Below are positions 6,171 to 11,855 of a stretch of DNA of 17,197 nt, one piece after another; positions within the stretch are counted from its first letter, which is position 1; each line of letters opens with the position of its first letter. Origin of the DNA: JAFLTL01 sp964389525 (lineage in GTDB: Bacteria; Bacteroidota; Bacteroidia; Bacteroidales; Muribaculaceae). Below the pieces are notes generated by a model. The model was not told the DNA's origin. It made no database searches and saw only the letters and a program-made list of their open reading frames with translations. Both the position numbers and the translations under genes were made by a program. The DNA lies in assembly GCA_964389525.1 (NCBI GenBank), contig CAYMEX010000031.1, positions 1-17,197 of the forward strand, in the 5' to 3' direction.

Positions 6171-8256
6171 CATGGCTGTCGTCGGATGCCTCGGAGCGTC
6201 GGCATGCGGGCCGTACTACGACGGCATACCGCGCCCATGCTTCTTTGCCTCGTCGTCGAGACCCGAGACAGTGCGCGACGCACAGATCAGGCAGAACATA
6301 CTTCTTTGGCAGCAGCAGACCTCGCAGCGCATCCCTGTGGCCGATGTGCGGCAGGCGGTGTACACCGACAGCTATGACATGTTCAGAAAACGCAGCAGCG
6401 ACAAGTCGGAAGATAACGCGTTCTATACATTCATCCGAAACGCCGGTGACCGCGAGACTGTGGACTTCCTGCTTACGGCGAAGCAGCTCGAGGAGACGCG
6501 GCGCGACGCCGACTCCCCCTGGTATTATCCTGCGACACGCGACACCGGCGTCGATCTCGACAGATATCAGGAGGTAATCGACCGTTGCAAGGCTTATAAG
6601 GGACGGCGGTTTGCCGACCGCTATGCGTTGCAGATGATCAGAGCATGCTTTGCCGCCGGACGCTATCAGGAATGTATCGGCATTTTTGACGAGCGGCTTG
6701 ACTCGCTGCCCGACGACAATCTGATGAAGCGTATGGCTCTGGGGTATATCGCAGGGTGCTGGACGCGTCTCGGCGATGCTGACCGCGCAAACGACTATTT
6801 CGCAGCTGTCGGCGATATATCCTCGATCGTGCATGATGATCCTGTCGAATACATGACCGTCCGCAATCCCGATTCTCCGATGCTTCTGTCGCACATTCAG
6901 TCGATTGTGGCCGACGGCGATACGACCCGTGTCACGGCGTTGCTTCCATTGGCCAAGGCTGTGCTTGCCGACTCGGTCACGGCTTATCGCGGCGACTGGG
7001 AGTTTCTTTCGGCATATATCGAAAACGATTATCTCGGAGACAGTGCCGGCGCGCGTAACTCGATAAAGAGGGCAATGGAGTCGGCATTTTCGTCTGATGA
7101 TTTCTCTGATCATGCCCGGGCCTACCGCATGATGCTCGATGCCGACGACAACAACGGCGATAGTCTGCTTGCCGATCTGCAGTGGATCAAGGACAAGATC
7201 GACATACTCTCGCCCACCAAAACCGAGTGGAAGGATCTATTGCAGAATATCGTGTTCGGACACTGGCTGCCGACACTGATGCGAGAGGAGGAATACTCCA
7301 GAGCTGTACTTCTCTGTGGATTTGCCGACAATCTTGCCGCCAACAGCACGATGCACTATCAGGACGCTTATGACGCAAATGGCAACGAGATAGCCTACAT
7401 TACATACGATCAGATGCGGCGTGATCCGGCAACACGCAACACGGTCGACTATTCGTCGATGACGTTCGAGTTGATGCAGTCGCTGAAATCAACGCAGCTC
7501 TCTAAAGTCTACAAGCAGATTGTCGCTTCCAAAGATCCGCTCTCAAGGTTTCTGAAAAACTATGCCCGCGTCGATACTGACTATTTCTTTGAGTTGACAG
7601 GCACGCTATGTCTGAGAGAGGAGAGGTACGCCGATGCGGTAAACTATCTGTCGCGCGTTTCTCCAGAATACATGAAAAGACTGAACACGCGGCCATATCT
7701 TCTGCGCGATCCCATGTATTGCTATCCGTCGCGCCACAAGGTGGTGAAACATGAGACATGGACCGATGAGTCGGAGTCGTCAGTGTCGACAAAGCGGACA
7801 CTGTTACCGCCTTCCGACAACGCCAAACTTGATTTTGCGAAAGCGATGGCCGATCTGCGTCACAAGATAATCAAACCGTCGGCCGATCCCGATACAGTCG
7901 GACTGGCAATGATCGACTATGCCATAGCCTGGCGCAACTCGTTTGAGGAATGCTGGGCACTGACGCAGTACTGGCGTGGAGAGTATGTGCCCGGACGCAG
8001 TTATGCGTCGCTTGAGTCTGGTTTCCCGCCCGTACAGTATCCGTTTATCTATGAATATGACAACTCCAAGAAAGTCGAGGAGCGATTCCGGCACATGACC
8101 CGTCAGGCTATAAAGATATTGCGGACCGACGATGCACGTGCAAAAGCATACTACAGGATTGGAAATCTTAAAACGGTGGTGCGTCGCTATCCCGACACGG
8201 AGACAGCGGCTTTGATACGGCGGTCGTGCGATCACTGGCGCGACTGGATTCAGTAA
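6136..8256 (+). CDS. Large secreted TPR-like lipoprotein, function unknown
   Basis: 706 aa from ATG 6136, directly after a GTG in the same frame. The N-terminus is a lipoprotein-type signal (MKLIRYILAVVSMAVVGC, lipobox VVGC, lipidated C18). An alternative cleavage after ASA would leave a mature N-terminus CGPYYDGIPRP. The body is helical with TPR/Sel1-like repeats, for example RYALQMIRACFAAGRYQECIGIFDE and AKAYYRIGNLKTVVRRYPDTE near the C-terminus. No catalytic motif is visible. It is most likely a periplasmic or outer-membrane scaffold working with the product of the preceding overlapping gene. I recall similar unnamed Bacteroidota proteins beginning CGP-YY after the signal, but cannot name a family. 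Its TAA is the first part of the hairpin at 8258-8313. Confidence 0.85.
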   Translation: MKLIRYILAVVSMAVVGCLGASACGPYYDGIPRPCFFASSSRPETVRDAQIRQNILLWQQQTSQRIPVADVRQAVYTDSYDMFRKRSSDKSEDNAFYTFIRNAGDRETVDFLLTAKQLEETRRDADSPWYYPATRDTGVDLDRYQEVIDRCKAYKGRRFADRYALQMIRACFAAGRYQECIGIFDERLDSLPDDNLMKRMALGYIAGCWTRLGDADRANDYFAAVGDISSIVHDDPVEYMTVRNPDSPMLLSHIQSIVADGDTTRVTALLPLAKAVLADSVTAYRGDWEFLSAYIENDYLGDSAGARNSIKRAMESAFSSDDFSDHARAYRMMLDADDNNGDSLLADLQWIKDKIDILSPTKTEWKDLLQNIVFGHWLPTLMREEEYSRAVLLCGFADNLAANSTMHYQDAYDANGNEIAYITYDQMRRDPATRNTVDYSSMTFELMQSLKSTQLSKVYKQIVASKDPLSRFLKNYARVDTDYFFELTGTLCLREERYADAVNYLSRVSPEYMKRLNTRPYLLRDPMYCYPSRHKVVKHETWTDESESSVSTKRTLLPPSDNAKLDFAKAMADLRHKIIKPSADPDTVGLAMIDYAIAWRNSFEECWALTQYWRGEYVPGRSYASLESGFPPVQYPFIYEYDNSKKVEERFRHMTRQAIKILRTDDARAKAYYRIGNLKTVVRRYPDTETAALIRRSCDHWRDWIQ

Positions 8257-8257
8257 G

Positions 8258-8313
8258 AGCTTGTTTAATCTGCTCGACGATAGGCCGCCCTGTCGATAAC
8301 ATTTAAACAAGCT
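8258..8313. terminator. Bidirectional hairpin between convergent genes
   Basis: Perfect 11-bp arms AGCTTGTTTAA (8258-8268) and TTAAACAAGCT (8303-8313) enclose an inner stem (CGAC 8275-8278 with GTCG 8292-8295). It lies exactly between the TAA of the lipoprotein gene (8254-8256) and the TAA of the sigma gene (8314-8316), so it probably ends transcription in both directions. The arm sequence repeats at 1548-1559. Confidence 0.6.
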
Positions 8314-8907
8314 TTAAAGTGTGATGTTGTGTCGTGCGGCTATGCGTCGCATGTTTTTCACCGCGTAGTGCATGCGTCCGAGAGCGGTGTTGATGCTCAT
8401 GCCCTTCTGGTCGGCGATCTCTTTGAAACTCATGTCGCGGTAGAAACGCATTTCGAGTATCTCGCGTTGTGTTTCGGGCAGCGACCGCATTATTCTGACG
8501 GCATCGTCCTCGTTCTGGCGCATGACGATCGAATGCTCGACAGGCATTTCTGCGAGATCCTCGCGATTGAGTATGTCAATGTCGCAGTCGTCGGTCGACA
8601 CGGTTCGGCTTAAAGCCTCCGGGGTGCGTCTGAAGTGGTCCATAACTACATTGTTTGCCACACGCGACAGCCAGCCTTGAAGTTTCCCTTCCTCATTGTA
8701 GCGTCCGTCGCGCAGGAGTACTACCACTTTGATGAATGTTTCCTGAAAGAGGTCATCGGCAGTCTCCCGGTTTTTCACTATGTAGTTTATCTGATTGTAT
8801 ATGCGGGAGCCGTGACGTGCGAGTATTGAGTCGAAAGCTCTGTCATCGCCGGCTATGTATCGAAGCGTAAGTTCGCTGTCAGGGATTGTAGTGGTATTAT
8901 GGTTCAT
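8314..8907 (-). CDS. ECF-type RNA polymerase sigma factor
   Basis: 197 aa from ATG 8907 (MNHNT); an in-frame ATG at 8937 would add 10 residues. Region 2 is clear (DDLFQETFIKVVVLLRDG, then LQGWLSRVANNVVMDHFRR), followed by an acidic linker and region 4 (LPETQREILEMRFYRDMSFKEIADQKG, then ALGRMHYAVKNMRR), which binds the -35 element. This places it in the sigma-70 ECF (RpoE-like) group. Such factors direct RNA polymerase to small regulons, often for envelope stress or nutrient uptake. No anti-sigma factor or TonB receptor gene is adjacent, so the regulon cannot be inferred. The upstream region contains long complementary segments, one ending 4 nt before the ATG at 8907. Confidence 0.93.
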   Translation of the reverse strand: MNHNTTTIPDSELTLRYIAGDDRAFDSILARHGSRIYNQINYIVKNRETADDLFQETFIKVVVLLRDGRYNEEGKLQGWLSRVANNVVMDHFRRTPEALSRTVSTDDCDIDILNREDLAEMPVEHSIVMRQNEDDAVRIMRSLPETQREILEMRFYRDMSFKEIADQKGMSINTALGRMHYAVKNMRRIAARHNITL

Positions 8908-8911
8908 AAGG

Positions 8912-9062
8912 CACTTTACTCTTGGCGGATCAGGCATATCGCTGTCGGTCAGGCATACAGATAATCCCTTCAGGCCGTAACGGTCCGAAAGAATCCTGCT
9001 GTGAAATGTGACCCGACGGCAATGCCGTCTCCTTGGTTTATCGGATTCTTAGGAGTAAAGTG
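8912..9062 (-). promoter_or_regulatory. Structured upstream region of the sigma gene
   Basis: Read on the minus strand, CACTTTACTC (9062-9053) is perfectly complementary to GAGTAAAGTG (8921-8912), which ends 4 nt before the ATG at 8907. Nested inside are AAGAATCC with GGATTCTT (9050-9043 and 8996-8989), flanked by a 3-bp TCC/GGA extension, and a GACGGC/GCCGTC hairpin (9029-9015). Together they can form one multi-helix fold. I found no TAnnTTTG box, so the transcription start is unknown. The rest of the gap (9063-9162) shows only a direct repeat. Confidence 0.4.
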
Positions 9063-9162
9063 TTTCGATAGGCGGTACTGTATTAAGGTTGTGTCATCTA
9101 TTATTTCGCTAAGTTAAATCTATTATGCGACATCCGCAAATCCTCTGATATAAAACGAAAGC

Positions 9163-9201
9163 AAAAAATACTCCTGAGAAACTTATTCTTTCTCAGGAGT
9201 A
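9163..9201 (-). terminator. Intrinsic terminator of the acyltransferase gene
   Basis: A perfect 12-bp stem, ACTCCTGAGAAA (9170-9181) with TTTCTCAGGAGT (9189-9200), has a 7-nt loop and is followed on the minus strand by TATTTTTT. This is a classical Rho-independent terminator 20 nt after the stop at 9221. Confidence 0.88.
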
Positions 9202-9220
9202 AATACTTATTAAGTGGTCG

Positions 9221-10396
9221 TTATTCAGATAGATGTGACTCGATCTGTTTGATAAAGCGGGAACAAAATTTTGAATTTTTGATCTTGTCGATTATATGGT
9301 ATGCTCCATTCATCAAATGGGGCTCGATATATTTGCCTCTGAACCAATCAATGCCGGCACAGACAACGAATATAATCAGAACACTGATGGCAGCATAAGA
9401 AAGAGTCCATAGGATAGACCCTCCAAAATGCCCCATACAATCGACGGTTTCCTTCCAGAGCCATTGTCGCATGGCATCAGAATTGGCATGAATTAAAAGA
9501 ACTCCAAATGTAGAAGCTCCGATTGCATTTATAAGCCTTGAGTGGGGAATGTTTAACCCCTTGAAATACATAAATGAAGAGAATGCTATTGCAATTGAGA
9601 GGAATTTGTTTGAGTCTGCAATAAAATGATAGTGCCATAATGAATTTAAATATCCTACATTATGTAAGTATTTTATGAAAAAAATACTAAGTGATCCGAG
9701 CATAACTAATGCTAAAGTCAGGAAACCCCAGTTTTTGTGAGATAGAACTCTGTCAATCTTGTAAAATCTTGCATAGGAGGCTATCAAGTATACAACACAG
9801 AACCATGTGACGTAATTATAAGAAAAACGGACTGATGGATAGCTGGGTAAGACAGAGTAAGCTAATAATAATATAATTATTAGATAAAAATGCTGTTTTT
9901 TATTTAGGCTATTTACAAGTATTGTCAAGAATGGGATTATGAGATAGAAAACAAGAAAACAACTTACGAAATTGTATTGAACATCCCATATTGGCCAAAT
10001 TCTTTTTATAACTTTTACGATTGAAAAATGCTCATGTCCTGAAAGACAGAAGATACCGTAAATAATAAAACTATAAAATGTGATCTGTAAATAGAGCTTT
10101 AGTAATTTTTGACCGGAAATTTTTGAGCGACACATAAAATATCCGGTAATGAAAACAAAACAGTTTATACCTGTTTTGCCCCAGGCACCGAATATAAGCA
10201 TTGTTACAGATTCAGCTGAAAAAGGAAACTCCAGAATCATCTGATGAAGACCAGAATTAACAACATAGTGATGTGCTATAATTAGCAACATAACTATAAT
10301 ACGGTAAAGCTCCAGGTTTGAGCTTCTCTCCCTCTTCTTATTATTTGAGTCAGAGTTGTTCGGTGTTAATTGATAGGGGGGGGGGAATGAGTTCAT
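9221..10396 (-). CDS. Acyltransferase-3 family membrane protein (putative O-acetyltransferase)
   Basis: 391 aa with about ten hydrophobic membrane segments and the acyltransferase-3 signature at the start: NLELYRIIVMLLIIAHHYV, with R32 and the likely catalytic H42, then GKTGINCFVFITGYFM. Family members move acetyl or other acyl groups onto surface polysaccharides or membrane lipids. The acceptor here is unknown. The gene is far richer in A and T than its neighbours (about one third GC by eye), with codon use to match, which suggests horizontal acquisition. Codons 4-7 contain ten consecutive C residues (plus-strand G run 10376-10385), giving FPPP. A change of one base would shift the frame before the first membrane helix. 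The gene begins 31 nt after mltF and has no promoter of its own that I can see, so it is probably the last gene of that operon. Confidence 0.88.
   Translation of the reverse strand: MNSFPPPYQLTPNNSDSNNKKRERSSNLELYRIIVMLLIIAHHYVVNSGLHQMILEFPFSAESVTMLIFGAWGKTGINCFVFITGYFMCRSKISGQKLLKLYLQITFYSFIIYGIFCLSGHEHFSIVKVIKRIWPIWDVQYNFVSCFLVFYLIIPFLTILVNSLNKKQHFYLIIILLLAYSVLPSYPSVRFSYNYVTWFCVVYLIASYARFYKIDRVLSHKNWGFLTLALVMLGSLSIFFIKYLHNVGYLNSLWHYHFIADSNKFLSIAIAFSSFMYFKGLNIPHSRLINAIGASTFGVLLIHANSDAMRQWLWKETVDCMGHFGGSILWTLSYAAISVLIIFVVCAGIDWFRGKYIEPHLMNGAYHIIDKIKNSKFCSRFIKQIESHLSE
10376..10385 (-). repeat. Ten-base homopolymer in the acyltransferase start
   Basis: Ten consecutive G on the plus strand (C in the coding sense), 12 nt into the coding sequence. 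At this length the reading frame is open. Tracts like this are known contingency loci in other bacteria; the role here is inferred. Confidence 0.7.
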
Positions 10397-10427
10397 AATC
10401 AGTTGTATTTGTAGGTGTCGTGTGATG

Positions 10428-11855
10428 TTATCGGGGGATTTTGTCGCAGGCGGTGCTGTAGAGCTGCATCACGGTTTTGACATATGATGTTGTCTGGCGG
10501 CCGCGGAAGTAGCCGAAGCGACATATGTCCTTGTTGTTGTATATCTCGGGCTGTGACTTCATGAGCAAGGCATCGGCGACGTTGCCGTCCCACAACTGTG
10601 GATTCTTGCCTGTCTCTTTGGCGACGGATATGGCGTCAAGAATATGGGCGAGGCCTGAATTGTAGGACGCAAGTACGAACTTCAGACGCTCTGAGTCGTC
10701 GGGGATGTCGTCTTTTAGTGCCGTATTGTGTTCCTGCAGTATCTTGACGGCTGTGGCAATATTGGCTTCGGCATCGGTCATCTTTGATGGCTCGAGCCCG
10801 AAAGCGCGTGCCGGAGCAGGCATTATCTGCATTATACCGCGGGCGCCGGCCCACGATACGGCGGCTGTGTCGAAGCGGCTCTCGGCGTAGCCTTGCATTG
10901 CAAGAAGGCGCCAGTCCCAGTCAATTGAGTCTGCGTATTTTTTGAACAGGTTGTCGTATTGCGATATGTAGCCTTTTGAGAAATCGATGCTGTAAGACCG
11001 GTCTTCCTGCTTTGAAAGCTCGAAATAGCGTCGTAGAAGAGCTGCGTTTGTGCGTCGGGGCTCGGCCTGGTTAATCCATGCGTCGATTGTATCGGCCAGC
11101 CATGTGCATGCTGGTGAGACAGCCCAGCGCGAGCGTTGCGGGAAGCTGATCTCAAGCGAGATGTCGATATTGCGGAAGTATGTCCTGTTCAGGCGTGCCA
11201 CATTGCTGTCTACCACTGTCAGCGGTATGTCGCCCGATGACACCATGCCTATAAGATCTTCTCCCGATATTGTGTCTTTGTCAATCGGATGGATATTGAT
11301 GCCGCCGCCGATCTCTTCGTTGAGATTCTGGAGGCGATACTGGTATTTGGATCCCTTCTCGACGTACACATCTTTGCCCGAAAGTTCGGTGACGTCGGTG
11401 ATGAGGCCGCTTCCTTTGGGCTGTACGAGCACCTGGCTTGTGCTGTTTTCGGGGCCGCATGCTACGGCATATTCGCGGTACTCGGCTGTGACGGGAACCT
11501 CAAACGCGATAAGATCGACCTTGCCCGAGTCGAGCATCTCTATCATCGAGCCGAGCGAGTAGGCCACGGTGAGATCGATGACCATGTTTTTGTCCTGACC
11601 GAGCTGGTTGACAAGGTTGTAGTCATATCCCATCGGCTCATCGCGGAATACGAAGTATGATGTCGGGCCGTAGAGGGTGGCGACTCTGAGTGTGTCGGGC
11701 AATACGCCCGGGGTTAGCCGGCTCTGTGGGGCGTTGCTGTGCCTGGAGCAGGCGGCGGTGACTAAAAGAAGGATTAGAGCGAAGGGCACGACGCATCGCG
11801 TCATGCCCTTCGTCAGGTATCTGTTTGCTGGTGATGTCGACACGCGGCGTGGCAT
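10428..11855 (-). CDS. mltF: Membrane-bound lytic transglycosylase, MltF type
   Basis: 475 aa from ATG 11855 (458 aa if the ATG at 11804, MTRCVV, is used). An N-terminal lipoprotein-like signal (LILLLVTAAC, C36) precedes a periplasmic solute-binding (SBP_bac_3-like) domain (LRVATLYGPTSYF, GYDYNLVNQL, VDLIAFEVPVT; about residues 55-265) and a C-terminal GH23 transglycosylase domain (about 305-440). The catalytic Glu is E325 in YAESRFD, followed by GARGIMQIMPAPA and ASYNSGLAHILDA. This two-domain order defines MltF. It cleaves peptidoglycan glycan strands to 1,6-anhydro ends in the periplasm. The ATG at 11855 shares one base with the TGA of the upstream fusion gene (TGATG), suggesting translational coupling. 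The open frame continues upstream to 12047 but only as an overlap artefact. The later start gives a more usual signal-peptide length. Confidence 0.92.
   Translation of the reverse strand: MPRRVSTSPANRYLTKGMTRCVVPFALILLLVTAACSRHSNAPQSRLTPGVLPDTLRVATLYGPTSYFVFRDEPMGYDYNLVNQLGQDKNMVIDLTVAYSLGSMIEMLDSGKVDLIAFEVPVTAEYREYAVACGPENSTSQVLVQPKGSGLITDVTELSGKDVYVEKGSKYQYRLQNLNEEIGGGINIHPIDKDTISGEDLIGMVSSGDIPLTVVDSNVARLNRTYFRNIDISLEISFPQRSRWAVSPACTWLADTIDAWINQAEPRRTNAALLRRYFELSKQEDRSYSIDFSKGYISQYDNLFKKYADSIDWDWRLLAMQGYAESRFDTAAVSWAGARGIMQIMPAPARAFGLEPSKMTDAEANIATAVKILQEHNTALKDDIPDDSERLKFVLASYNSGLAHILDAISVAKETGKNPQLWDGNVADALLMKSQPEIYNNKDICRFGYFRGRQTTSYVKTVMQLYSTACDKIPR

Noticed and set aside
6127..7113. 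A 328-codon minus-strand frame opposite the lipoprotein gene
   Set aside because: Shadow of a signal-peptide-bearing coding frame; no recognisable motif or promoter.
8984..9054. 71-nt folded segment as a tRNA gene
   Set aside because: It has an acceptor-like stem of similar length but no D-arm or T-loop consensus and no plausible anticodon loop.
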